Source: Bradyrhizobium sp. 170 (GTDB lineage: Bacteria > Pseudomonadota > Alphaproteobacteria > Rhizobiales > Xanthobacteraceae). From it: a stretch of 64,000 bases of DNA. Location of the stretch: assembly GCF_023101085.1 (NCBI RefSeq), contig NZ_CP064703.1, forward strand, positions 5,704,001-5,768,000, read 5' to 3'. The position numbers were made by a program, and so were the translations under genes. Numbering within the stretch: the first letter of the stretch is position 1; each line of letters begins with the position of its first letter. This document shows positions 33,850 to 42,770 of this stretch, piece by piece. The notes under the pieces were generated by a model. That model was not told the DNA's origin. It saw only the letters and a program-made list of their open reading frames with translations, and made no database searches.

Positions 33850-35406
33850 ATGCATCTCCGAATAGTGGCCATTGCCGCACTGGTCGCGGGGCTTCAGTGC
33901 GCTGCTGGATACAATGCGGCAATTGGCGCGACCGACGGTCAGGATCTGCAGGAAGTCTGGCCTACCAAATCGTGGCCCGTTTCGACCCCTGAGGAGCAAG
34001 GCATGGACTCAGCCAGCCTTGCCCGGCTGATAGAGACCGTCGGCACCTACAAGCAAGACAGCCTCATGATCATCCGGCATGGAAAGATCGTGGCTGAAGC
34101 CTACTACGCTCCCTACGTCGCCGGCATCAGCCACGATTTGAGATCGGTGACCAAGAGCGTGGTTGGCACGCTGACCGCGATCCAGCTGCAAAAGGGCAGT
34201 CTTGATAGCGTCGACCATCCGGTCATTGATCTGTTTTCCGACAAGGAAATTCAGAATGTCGACGACCGAAAAAAGGCGATGACGGTTCAGAGCCTTCTCG
34301 ACATGACCTCGGGCATCGAGTGGGTGGAGCGGTTTTACACCCCCGACGAGACGCTCATGCGGATGTACAAAAGCCCCGACCGTACGGCCTTCGTGCTCAA
34401 CCAGCCGATGGTTGGCGCGCCCGGCGCCAAGTTCAATTACAATGGCGGCAACCCCTATCTGCTGTCCGCGCTGATCAACAAGAAGTCCGGGCAGAACGCA
34501 TTCGATTTCGCAAAGAAGGAGCTGTTCGAACCGCTTGGCATCAAGAGCGCCAAATGGGGAGCCGTCGATGCGCAGGGCGTCACGATTGGCGAAGCCGGAC
34601 TTTTCCTTTCACCGCATGACATGGCGAGAATTGGCTATCTCTACCTTCGCAACGGAATGTGGGAGGGAAAGCAGATTATTCCCTCCTCATGGGTCGAACG
34701 GTCGAAAGAGGGCAAGATTTCCGCGACCAACGGATTTCAATATGCAAATCTGTGGTGGTCGCTTCCCGACAAGGGAACTTACATGGCGCGCGGCCGTCAT
34801 TCACAGCTGATCCTGATCATTCCGAAACTGGATATCGTCGCCGTCATGACCGGTGTCCTGCGGGACACTGAATTCTATTCGACCTCCGGGCTGATCGAAG
34901 ACATTTCCAAAGCGGTCAAATCCGACAAGCCGTTGCCCGCCGATGCCATTGCGGCGACGTTGCTGACCAACGCGATACACCTCGCCGCGACAGAAAAGCC
35001 GTCCGCTGTCGGCGGTATGCCGGAACTGGTCAAGACAATTTCGGGAAAGACGTATCAGTTTTCTGACAACGTCCTGCGCGTGAAGGATTTCACGTTGAAT
35101 TTTCTCGATTCGGATTCATCATGGGTAATCACGACCCACACCGGCAAGGCGGAGCGGCCCACCGACCGGTTCACAGGACTGGTCGGGCTTGATGGCCGCT
35201 ACCGCAAGAGTCCTCCCGCGCTTTACGGGATAAACGCCGCCAAGGGACGCTGGGTCAACGAACGCACCTTTGCGATGGAGCGGCGGATCCTGGGACGCGG
35301 AGAAATCCAGACCTGGTCGTTGACCTTCGACGGCGACAAGGTGACGGTGAATTTTGAAAATACTGATGGCTTCAAAGCGGAACTGCACGGCGAGACGAGC
35401 GAATGA
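33850..35406 (+). CDS. Exported serine hydrolase, beta-lactamase (class C) family
   Basis: A 518-residue protein with a signal peptide (ending near YNAAIGA) and a class C-type fold. The nucleophile motif is S99-V-T-K102 (LRSVTKSVVG) and the second motif is Y197-N (KFNYNGGNP). Features such as VQSLLDMTSGIEW and FEPLGIKSAKWG are shared with EstB-like esterases and penicillin-binding-protein-like hydrolases. The C-terminal 120 residues form an extra domain. ATG 33850 follows a GGGGG run; TTG 33844 is possible. It is a lone gene between repeat copies 3 and 4. The substrate is unknown. Confidence 0.88.
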   Translation: MHLRIVAIAALVAGLQCAAGYNAAIGATDGQDLQEVWPTKSWPVSTPEEQGMDSASLARLIETVGTYKQDSLMIIRHGKIVAEAYYAPYVAGISHDLRSVTKSVVGTLTAIQLQKGSLDSVDHPVIDLFSDKEIQNVDDRKKAMTVQSLLDMTSGIEWVERFYTPDETLMRMYKSPDRTAFVLNQPMVGAPGAKFNYNGGNPYLLSALINKKSGQNAFDFAKKELFEPLGIKSAKWGAVDAQGVTIGEAGLFLSPHDMARIGYLYLRNGMWEGKQIIPSSWVERSKEGKISATNGFQYANLWWSLPDKGTYMARGRHSQLILIIPKLDIVAVMTGVLRDTEFYSTSGLIEDISKAVKSDKPLPADAIAATLLTNAIHLAATEKPSAVGGMPELVKTISGKTYQFSDNVLRVKDFTLNFLDSDSSWVITTHTGKAERPTDRFTGLVGLDGRYRKSPPALYGINAAKGRWVNERTFAMERRILGRGEIQTWSLTFDGDKVTVNFENTDGFKAELHGETSE

Positions 35407-35429
35407 AATGCAGGAGCGCGCTATTCGCT

Positions 35430-35537
35430 CTCTGAAACCCATGGCGTGAACCCATTCATTCGGACTGGTCGGCCGATGTCCGCTTTGGCGCGCATGGCGG
35501 CCACAAGCCGGACACCGCCGCACTTCCGAAAAGAGCC
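35430..35537. repeat. Repeat R, copy 4
   Basis: TCTGAAACCCATGGCGTGAA, CCCATTCATTCGGACTGGTC, GATGTCCGCTTTGGCGCGCA, CCGGACACCGCC and CACTTCCGAAAAG. It directly precedes the IS91-type element. Confidence 0.8.
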
Positions 35538-35664
35538 ATGGGACTAAACCGCTCGCGCGGTAGGGCACTGCGGCGGGAGGCACAGCCAAGGCGATAGCGC
35601 AACGGGACGTCCTGTCTTGAGATCGAGGGGTTTCGACAACCTCACTCAAGACAGGAGCATCCCC

Positions 35665-36540
35665 ATGACCGACGAGGCCATGAGCCCTTTACGGCGGCGC
35701 ATGATCGAAGACATGACGATCCGCAAGTTAGCGCCAAAGACCCAACAAGGCTACATCCGCACCATCAGGGACTTTGCTGCATTCCTCGGCCGATCGCCCG
35801 ACACGGCGAGCTTCGAGGACGTCCGGCGCTTTCAACTGCATCTGGCGGCGAACGGCGCGCACATCCCGATTCTCAATCATACCGTAGCTGCGTTGCGGTT
35901 CTTCTTCAGGATCACGCTCAGGCGCTCCGATATCATCGAGCACACCACATTCCTCCACGAGCCCCGCAAGCTGCCGGTCGTGCTCAGCCCAGAGGAGGTG
36001 GCGCGGCTGTTGGATGCCGCGCCGGGCCTCAAGTACAAGGCGGCGCTGAGTGTGGCTTACGGCGCAGGTTTGCGCGCCGCCGAGGTGATCTCGCTCAAGA
36101 TCGGCGACATCGACAGCAAGCGCATGGTGATCCGCGTCGAACAAGGCAAAAGCCGCAAAGACCGCTACGTGATGCTGTCTCCGCATCTGCTCGAGTTGCT
36201 GCGTGCCTGGTGGAAGACAGCACGACCGCAGGGCTGGTTGTTTCCTGGCCGCGACCGCGTGCAGCCGATGACTACGCGCCAGCTCAATCGCGCCTGCCAT
36301 ACCGCAGCCGAGAGGGCCGAGATCGACAAGCGCGTGTCGCTCCACACCTTGCGGCACAGCTTCGCCACCCATCTGCTTGAGCAGAACATCGATATCCGGG
36401 TGATCCAGGTGCTGCTCGGGCACGCCAAGCTCGACACCACGGCGCTCTATACCCGCGTCGCCACCAAGACGATCCAACAAGTCATGAGCCCGCTGGAGCA
36501 TATCGCCCGCAAGATCGAGAGGGTCGAGCCACCGGCCTAA
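35665..36540 (+). CDS. Tyrosine-type recombinase/integrase of the IS91-type element
   Basis: A 291-residue phage-integrase-family protein. The SAM-like N-terminal domain (TIRKLAPKTQQGYIRTIRDF) and catalytic domain are complete. The first Arg is in AYGAGLRAAEVISLKIGDID, the His-x-x-Arg box is HTLRHSFATH, and HAKLDTTALYTRV holds the second His and the nucleophilic Tyr. ATG 35665 follows ACAGGAGC; the frame is open further upstream without a ribosome site. It is paired with the IS91 transposase, a known arrangement in this IS group. Confidence 0.94.
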   Translation: MTDEAMSPLRRRMIEDMTIRKLAPKTQQGYIRTIRDFAAFLGRSPDTASFEDVRRFQLHLAANGAHIPILNHTVAALRFFFRITLRRSDIIEHTTFLHEPRKLPVVLSPEEVARLLDAAPGLKYKAALSVAYGAGLRAAEVISLKIGDIDSKRMVIRVEQGKSRKDRYVMLSPHLLELLRAWWKTARPQGWLFPGRDRVQPMTTRQLNRACHTAAERAEIDKRVSLHTLRHSFATHLLEQNIDIRVIQVLLGHAKLDTTALYTRVATKTIQQVMSPLEHIARKIERVEPPA

Positions 36541-36552
36541 AGCGCGGCTCGC

Positions 36553-37752
36553 GTGCCGCGTCCGGCACTGGAGGTCGCGGATATCTTCCGCGATCATGGA
36601 CCGGCATGGCGCAGCGCCAACGCCGGCCATCTGAGCCTTGGCCAGTTGAAGGTAATGTCGGCGATCGAGAACTGCCGCACCGCGGCGCTCGGCGGCCATG
36701 TCGCGCGCTGCGAGAAGTGCGCGCACACCAAGATCTCGTACAACTCTTGCCGTAATCGGCACTGCCCGAAGTGCCAAGGCGCGGCGGCAAAGGACTGGCT
36801 GGCCGCGCGCGAGGCCGATCTGCTGCCGGTGCCGTACTATCATGTGGTGTTCACGCTGCCGGCAGCCATCGCCGACATCGCCTACCAGAACAAGGCGGTG
36901 GTCTACGATCTCTTGTTCAAGGCCTCGGCCGAGACCCTGGCCACGATCGCCGCCGACCCCAGGCACCTCGGCGCCCGCGTCGGCATCACCTCGGTTCTCC
37001 ATACCTGGGGTTCAGCCATGACCCACCACCCGCACGTCCACATGATCGTGCCGGGCGGCGGCGTCTCGCCCGACGGCCAGCGCTGGGTGTCCTGCCGACC
37101 TGGCTTCTTCCTCCCCGTCCGCGTGCTCTCGCGCCTGTTCCGGCGGCTGTTCCTGGAGAAGCTGATCGCGGCCCACAACACCGGCCATCTGAAGTTCTTC
37201 GGCGATCATGCCGCTCTCGCCGACCCGCGGGCGTTCGCGGCGTATCTGGCACCGCTACGCCGAGCCGAATGGGTGGTCTATGCCAAGCGCCCGTTCGGCG
37301 GGCCACAGGCCGTGCTGGCCTATCTGTCGCGCTATACCCATCGCGTCGCCATCGCCAACAGCCGACTGATCGCCTGTGACCGCACCGGTGTCACCTTCCG
37401 GTGGAAAGACTATCGTGCCAATGGTCGCGATCGCCAGAAGCTCATGACACTCCCAACCGGCGAGTTTATCCGCCGCTTCCTCATCCACGTTCTGCCGCAC
37501 GGCTTTCACCGCATCCGCCACTACGGCCTTTTGGCCAGCGGCACGCGCGCCGACAACATCGCCCGAGCGCGTGAGTTGCTCGCCGTCTCAAACTCCCAGG
37601 CCGAGCCCACCGGTGCCGCCGCCGATCCCGGCAAGCCGATTTGTCCATGCTGCGGCGGTCGCATGATCATCATCGAGGTCTTCGCGCGCGGTGCAACGCC
37701 ACGGCATCGGCCGACAGCTTCACCTACCGCAATCAAGATCGACACCTCATGA
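36553..37752 (+). CDS. IS91 family transposase
   Basis: A 399-residue HUH/Y-type transposase. The N-terminal zinc ribbon has CEKCAHTKISYNSCRNRHCP. The metal-binding HUH is His161-Val-His163 in THHPHVHMIVPGGG. The catalytic tyrosine lies in AYLSRYTHRVAIANSRL. The C-terminus has a second Cys pair (PICPCCGGRM). It starts at GTG 36553, 12 bases after the recombinase. It appears intact. It nicks and joins single strands to move the element, and one-ended transposition can carry neighbouring DNA. Confidence 0.95.
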   Translation: MPRPALEVADIFRDHGPAWRSANAGHLSLGQLKVMSAIENCRTAALGGHVARCEKCAHTKISYNSCRNRHCPKCQGAAAKDWLAAREADLLPVPYYHVVFTLPAAIADIAYQNKAVVYDLLFKASAETLATIAADPRHLGARVGITSVLHTWGSAMTHHPHVHMIVPGGGVSPDGQRWVSCRPGFFLPVRVLSRLFRRLFLEKLIAAHNTGHLKFFGDHAALADPRAFAAYLAPLRRAEWVVYAKRPFGGPQAVLAYLSRYTHRVAIANSRLIACDRTGVTFRWKDYRANGRDRQKLMTLPTGEFIRRFLIHVLPHGFHRIRHYGLLASGTRADNIARARELLAVSNSQAEPTGAAADPGKPICPCCGGRMIIIEVFARGATPRHRPTASPTAIKIDTS

Positions 37753-38312
37753 CCGCGTCACACCCCCGCAAATCTGATCGTCGCACTAGTTGCCTCTCGA
37801 CCGGCCACGGTAGAACGCGCTCAGATATCCAGCCGTCGTCTCAAATCGTCCGACACTTCACTGCGGTCGATGCGACCCGCCCCTCATCCAGCAGCCGTTT
37901 CACCGTCCACCGGCCTGCTGGAGCGCCTCGACTCCATTCACACACCTCATCCGCGGCACTCAAATCCCCATAGCGTAGGCCGCGCCATCCCCGTACCCCT
38001 CCCGCGGTTTCCTCCCTTGGAGGTTTGCGGACGCCGGCCCCGCGCCCGCGGCACCACCGTCATGGGGCCGGCATCCGAAAACCTTCACAAAAGCAGACTC
38101 ATGCACCGCAGCAGTGAGACCCCATTCAATCACCGCGTCGGCGAGCGTCTGCAAGGTTGACGGCACAGGCGCGGGTCCCGGCACCGAGGCTTACGACGGT
38201 CATTTGTTTCCGGAGCCCTGGCTTCACGAATTCAGGACGGCACCTCTTGCGCTTGATACGCTGCGAGTGGTCAACTCGCTGATCGGAATACTCCTGCACT
38301 GTTGGAGAAAAC
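37753..38312. other. IS91 tail and leader of the ABC operon
   Basis: About 560 bases with no supported gene. The first ~400 are probably the non-coding end of the IS91-type element; the last ~150 should contain the promoter of the binding-protein operon. I saw no strong hairpin that would fix the element end. Confidence 0.4.
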
Positions 38313-39908
38313 ATGATGCTCAAGAAGATTGCGATCGTGGCCGGTTTGGGACTGGCACTCGCCGCCACGGCGGAGGCCCAGACACCGCGCAAGGGCGGAA
38401 CCATTCGCATGACGGCGCCCTATGGCTCGAGTTTCAGCAGCATGGACATTCATACGACACAGCGCGCCCAGGACGAGATATACGCCAAGGCCCTGCACCG
38501 GTCGCTCTACACCTGGGACTCCGCTGAGGGCAAGCCGGTTCCGGAGCTTGCCAGGGAGGTCACCGTCTCGGGCGGAGGTCTTGTTCATACCTTCAAGCTG
38601 CGCGACGACGCTTATTTCCACCATGGCCGCAGGATGACCGCCGACGACATCATATGGAGCTTCACTCGCATCATGGACGGCACCAAGGCCTATCCCGGCG
38701 CGCGGTTTGTCCGCGTGATCGCGGGCGCGGCCGAGGTCGAGAAGGGCCAGGCCAAGGAAATCTCCGGCCTGAAGAAGATCGACGATTTCACGCTGGAAAT
38801 GAAGCTGACCGAGAAAGTCGATCCAGGCTTCTACTTCTTCACCGCGATAACTTCGATCTATCCCGCCGACGAGGGCGCGAAGGAGGGCTTCATCCAGAAG
38901 CCTATCGGTCTTGGGCCATTCAGGTTTGTCGAGCACGTGCCGGGATCGCGCATCGTTCTGGAGCGCTGGGACCGCTTCTACAAGCCCGGCAAGCCGTACG
39001 CCGACAAGCTCATCGTCTCGGTCATGGGCGAAGCCGCGGCGCGCGACGTCGCCTTCCGCAACAAGGAAATCGACACCTCGGTGCTGGGACCTGCGCAATA
39101 TGTCGCCTATCAGGCCGACCCCAACCTCAAGGGCACCATCGTCGAAGTCGCCGAGGTCTTCACGCGCCACATGGGGATGAATCCCGGATTCAAGCCGTTC
39201 GCCGACAAGCGAGTCCGGCAGGCGATCAACCATGCGATCGATACCGATCTGATCATCAGCAAACTGGTCAAAGGCAAGGCCTATCGCGCCACAAGCTGGC
39301 TGCCTCTGACTTCGACCTCACCGCTCTACGACAAGACGATGAAGCCCTACGCCTTCGATCCCGCGAAGGCGAAGCAGTTGCTCGCGGACGCGGGCTATCC
39401 CACCGGCTTCGAATTCGAATGGACGACGAGCCAGAATGAAAGCTGGGGCTTGCCGATCGTCGAGGCCATTATCCCGATGCTGGATCGGGTGGGCATCAAG
39501 GTGAAGGTCAAGCAGGTCGAGACCGCGGTGCTGGCGGAGGTCATTCGCAAGGGCGACTTCCAGGCCTATGTCTATTCCATGGCGACTGGCCCGGATCCCC
39601 AGGCGGCGCTGAAATGCTTCTACTCATCGACACCGCAATCAGCCTGCAACTACACGACCTTCAAGAACGCGGATTTCGACAAGATGATCGATGAGGCCGG
39701 GCAGACCGATGACGCCGCCAAGCGCGTCCAACTGCTGCAAAAGGCCAATGCCCTGCTCTATGACGAAGCGCCGGTCTGGTTCTTCAATTACAACAAGGCG
39801 GTCATGGCGGTGCAGCCGTGGCTCAAAGGGATTCAGTTGAACGCGACGGAACTGACCCATCAAAACGTCGAAGACCTCTGGGTCGATGAGACCTCGCCCG
39901 CGAAGTGA
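38313..39908 (+). CDS. ABC transporter substrate-binding protein, family 5 (peptide type)
   Basis: A 531-residue periplasmic receptor, first gene of a five-gene Dpp/Opp-type operon. The signal peptide is KKIAIVAGLGLALAATAEAQ. SBP_bac_5 blocks are RDDAYFHHGRRMTADDIIWS, PIGLGPFRFVEHVPGS and FADKRVRQAINHAIDTDLI. GGAGAA precedes the double ATG (38313 or 38316). The ligand could be a peptide, opine, sugar acid or other solute; family 5 is broad. A 10-bp hairpin lies between it and the permease gene. It is the same length as the orphan receptor at 14043 but not closely similar. Confidence 0.94.
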   Translation: MMLKKIAIVAGLGLALAATAEAQTPRKGGTIRMTAPYGSSFSSMDIHTTQRAQDEIYAKALHRSLYTWDSAEGKPVPELAREVTVSGGGLVHTFKLRDDAYFHHGRRMTADDIIWSFTRIMDGTKAYPGARFVRVIAGAAEVEKGQAKEISGLKKIDDFTLEMKLTEKVDPGFYFFTAITSIYPADEGAKEGFIQKPIGLGPFRFVEHVPGSRIVLERWDRFYKPGKPYADKLIVSVMGEAAARDVAFRNKEIDTSVLGPAQYVAYQADPNLKGTIVEVAEVFTRHMGMNPGFKPFADKRVRQAINHAIDTDLIISKLVKGKAYRATSWLPLTSTSPLYDKTMKPYAFDPAKAKQLLADAGYPTGFEFEWTTSQNESWGLPIVEAIIPMLDRVGIKVKVKQVETAVLAEVIRKGDFQAYVYSMATGPDPQAALKCFYSSTPQSACNYTTFKNADFDKMIDEAGQTDDAAKRVQLLQKANALLYDEAPVWFFNYNKAVMAVQPWLKGIQLNATELTHQNVEDLWVDETSPAK

Positions 39909-39920
39909 CACGTGCTCTCG

Positions 39921-39955
39921 CCCTCCCTCCATCGCAAAAAATGACGGAGGGAGGG
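39921..39955 (+). promoter_or_regulatory. Intercistronic hairpin between receptor and first permease
   Basis: CCCTCCCTCC (39921-39930) pairs perfectly with GGAGGGAGGG (39946-39955) around a 15-base loop. The 3' arm is also the purine-rich region 14 bases before the permease start, so the hairpin could mask the ribosome site or stabilise the receptor message. Confidence 0.7.
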
Positions 39956-39968
39956 AGGAACAGTTCCA

Positions 39969-40904
39969 ATGCTCTCCTTCCTGATCCGTCGAATCCTGCA
40001 AACCGTTCCGACCGTGCTGGCCGTCGTGCTGGTGATCTTTGTGCTGTTCAGCGTCGTTCCGGGGAGCGTCGTATCGAGCATGAGCGATGACGGAAGAGGT
40101 CCGGCCGACCCGCAGGTCGTGGAGCGCATGAAAAAGCAGCTCGGCCTCGACGATCCCGTCTACGTCCGCTTCGGCGCCTACATTGCCAAGCTCGCGACAG
40201 GCGATTTGGGGACGTCGTTCCGGACGCGCGAGCCGGTCACGACCATGATCGCCAGACGAATGTGGCCAACGGTGCAATTGATATTCGCCGCCATGATGTT
40301 TGCGATTGTGATCGGCGTGCCGCTCGGTTTCGTCGCAGCGCTGCAGCCGGGCAGCATCGTCGACACGATCTCGATGGTCGTGGCGGTGTCGGGCCTTTCA
40401 ATGGCCAAATTCTGGCTCGGGCTGCTGCTGATGTACCTGTTTGCGTTGAAACTCGGCTGGCTGCCGAGTTTTGGCTATGGCGATGGCGGGCTCAAATATC
40501 TGATTCTGCCTGCGGTGACGCTCGGTGTTTCGCCAATGGCGCTGCTGGCACGGACGACGCGCGCCGCGGTTCTCGAGATCATGACCGCGGATTTTGTCCG
40601 GACGGCGCGCTCGAAGGGCATGAGCGAGACCCGGGTCGTGAAGTGGCATGTGATGCGCAATGCTCTCGTCATCATTCTCACGACGATCGGCCTGCAATTC
40701 GGCGCGTTGATGGGGCAGGCAGTCGTGGTCGAGAAATTGTTCTCCTGGCCGGGCATCGGTTCGCTGCTCGTCGACAGCGTCCTGCAGCGCGACATTCCTG
40801 CCGTCCAAGGCTCTATTTTCGTTGTGGTGCTGTTCTTTCTCGCGATCAATTTATTGATTGACGTACTCTATGGCGTGATCGATCCCAGGATCAGATACGC
40901 ATGA
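39969..40904 (+). CDS. ABC transporter permease, DppB type
   Basis: A 311-residue inner-membrane permease. It has the family N-terminal helix (LIRRILQTVPTVLAVVLVIF), the LGLDDPVYVRFGAYI periplasmic block and the EAA-type loop DFVRTARSKGMSETRVVKWH that docks the ATPase. About six membrane segments are expected. It pairs with the next permease. GGGAGGAA lies upstream, within or next to the hairpin. Confidence 0.94.
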   Translation: MLSFLIRRILQTVPTVLAVVLVIFVLFSVVPGSVVSSMSDDGRGPADPQVVERMKKQLGLDDPVYVRFGAYIAKLATGDLGTSFRTREPVTTMIARRMWPTVQLIFAAMMFAIVIGVPLGFVAALQPGSIVDTISMVVAVSGLSMAKFWLGLLLMYLFALKLGWLPSFGYGDGGLKYLILPAVTLGVSPMALLARTTRAAVLEIMTADFVRTARSKGMSETRVVKWHVMRNALVIILTTIGLQFGALMGQAVVVEKLFSWPGIGSLLVDSVLQRDIPAVQGSIFVVVLFFLAINLLIDVLYGVIDPRIRYA

Positions 40905-40971
40905 GCGCCGGCCGGCTCTATCACGCCTGTGCGCGATTGACTGTACCGTCTGCCGGGGCGGGGCGGCCGCG

Positions 40972-41793
40972 ATGAAGCTCGGAACCAGTCTCATCATCGG
41001 CGGGGCGTTGTTCGCGCTTGCGATCTTCGTCGGCCTGCTCGCGCCCTGGTTGGCGCATACGGACCCCGTCATGGATGCCAACCTCATGAATGCCGAAGAG
41101 CCACCGAGCTGGATGTGGTGGTTCGGCACCGACGCGCAGGGCCGCGACATTTACTCCCGCGTCGTGTACGGCGCGCGCATCTCGCTGACGGTCGGCATCG
41201 TCTCGCAGCTCGTCAATAGCGTCATCGGCGTGACGCTGGGCTTGACCGCGGGCTATTGGGGCGGCTGGTGGGACGACTTCGTCAATGGGTTGACCAATCT
41301 GATGCTCGCGATCCCCTCGCTGATCTTCGCGCTTGCCATCATGGCGGTCCTTGGACCCGGCCTGACCAGCCTGCTCATCGCGCTCGGGTTGACCAACTGG
41401 TCCTTCACTTGCCGGATAGCACGGGCGTCGACGCTGTCGCTCAAGAGCCAGGGCTACGTACAGGCGGCAAGAGTGCTCGGCTACGGCGATCTGCGCATCA
41501 TGATCACGCAGCTGCTGCCGAACATGCTGGGACCGATCATTGTCATCGGCACGCTGGGCATGGGCGGCGCGGTATTGGCCGAAGCCGCCCTTTCGTTCCT
41601 TGGCCTCGGAATCCGCCCGCCTTTTCCAAGCTGGGGCAGCATGCTGTCAGAGGCCCGCGACCAGATCACAACGGCGCCGTGGCTCTCGATTTTCCCCGGC
41701 CTCGCCATATTCTTGACGGTGCTCGGCCTCAACCTGCTCGGCGACGGCTTGCGTGATATTCTCGATCCACAGTCGCGGAGCCGGCGCACATGA
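40972..41793 (+). CDS. ABC transporter permease, DppC type
   Basis: A 273-residue permease. It has the family block HWFGTDxxGRD-like sequence (WWFGTDAQGRDIYSRVVYGA), the helix pair SVIGVTLGLTAGYWGGWWDD and the EAA loop SQGYVQAARVLGYGDLRIMI. It is slightly shorter at the N-terminus than typical DppC but complete in the core. Its stop overlaps the start of the first ATPase by four bases (ATGA), so translation is coupled. Confidence 0.94.
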   Translation: MKLGTSLIIGGALFALAIFVGLLAPWLAHTDPVMDANLMNAEEPPSWMWWFGTDAQGRDIYSRVVYGARISLTVGIVSQLVNSVIGVTLGLTAGYWGGWWDDFVNGLTNLMLAIPSLIFALAIMAVLGPGLTSLLIALGLTNWSFTCRIARASTLSLKSQGYVQAARVLGYGDLRIMITQLLPNMLGPIIVIGTLGMGGAVLAEAALSFLGLGIRPPFPSWGSMLSEARDQITTAPWLSIFPGLAIFLTVLGLNLLGDGLRDILDPQSRSRRT

Positions 41794-42770
41794 CGGGCCC
41801 TCCCCTGATCGAAGTCAAGGATCTGTGCATCGATCTCAATGACGGATCGAGCCATGTTGCGGCGGTCGAGGGCGTTTCATTTTGTATCGATCGTGGCGAG
41901 ACATTCGGCCTTGTCGGCGAATCCGGCTGCGGCAAGAGTATTACAGCGCTCGCCTTGATCGGCCTGTTGCGCCAGCCGCTTTCGATCGGCGCCGGCGCCA
42001 TCCGATTTGAGGGCCGGGAGATCCAGGGACTTCCGGCGGCCGAGCAACGCGCGCTGCGCGGCAATCGCATCGCCATGATCTTCCAGGAGCCGATGACGGC
42101 GCTCAATCCGGTCTCGCCTGTTGGCCGGCAGATCGCGGAGATGTTCGTGCTGCACAAGGGCAAGAACTGGCGGGAAGCCAATCAGCTGGCCGTCGAGGCG
42201 CTGGCGAGCGTCCGCGTCCCCGCCCCCGAGCGACGGGTGAAGGATTACCCGCACCAGCTTTCGGGCGGCATGCGTCAACGCGTGATGATCGCCATCGCAC
42301 TTGCATCCGGGCCGGATCTTCTGATCGCCGACGAGCCGACAACCGCGCTCGACGTGACGGTGCAGGCGGAAATCATCGAGCTGATGCGGAATTTATGCGC
42401 CGAGAGAGGCACGGCTATTTTGATGATCAGCCACGATCTGGGCCTGGTCGCCAACGTCTGCCGCCGCGTCGCCGTCATGTATGCCGGTCGCATTGTCGAG
42501 GAGCGCGGCTCGGCCGATATCTTCCGCGTACCCGCACATCCCTATACGCAAGGCCTGGTCGACTCGCTGCCGCGGCTGGGGAGTAGAGCTGCACTTGGCC
42601 GGACGCGGCTCAGGGAGATCGCGGGCGTCGTACCGGCGATCGCGGATTTCCCGGACGGTTGCCGATTCAATCCGCGTTGCGCGCGGGCGACCGACATTTG
42701 CCGGACAACCGCGCCGGAGATGACATTGCTCGGTGCAGGCGGACTAGTCAGGTGCCATCACCATGCATGA
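41790..42770 (+). CDS. ABC transporter ATPase, DppD type
   Basis: A 326-residue ATPase. The Walker A is GESGCGKS (LVGESGCGKSITAL), the signature is LSGGMRQRVMIAIAL, the Walker B is LLIADEPTTALD and the H-loop is MISHDLGLV. The C-terminal oligopeptide-transporter extension has Cys residues of the type that can bind an Fe-S cluster (FNPRCARATDICRT). It overlaps the DppC start-stop and the next ATPase (8 bases). Confidence 0.95.
   Translation: MTGPPLIEVKDLCIDLNDGSSHVAAVEGVSFCIDRGETFGLVGESGCGKSITALALIGLLRQPLSIGAGAIRFEGREIQGLPAAEQRALRGNRIAMIFQEPMTALNPVSPVGRQIAEMFVLHKGKNWREANQLAVEALASVRVPAPERRVKDYPHQLSGGMRQRVMIAIALASGPDLLIADEPTTALDVTVQAEIIELMRNLCAERGTAILMISHDLGLVANVCRRVAVMYAGRIVEERGSADIFRVPAHPYTQGLVDSLPRLGSRAALGRTRLREIAGVVPAIADFPDGCRFNPRCARATDICRTTAPEMTLLGAGGLVRCHHHA

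Larger units (their letters stand above)
35560..38160 (+). mobile_element. IS91-type element with tyrosine recombinase (ends approximate)
   Basis: Two adjacent genes, a tyrosine recombinase and a HUH-type IS91 transposase, 12 bases apart, plus a gene-free tail of about 400 bases. IS91-type elements use rolling-circle transposition, lack terminal inverted repeats and make no target duplication, so I could not fix the ends. I place them between repeat copy 4 and the leader of the ABC operon. Confidence 0.6.
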
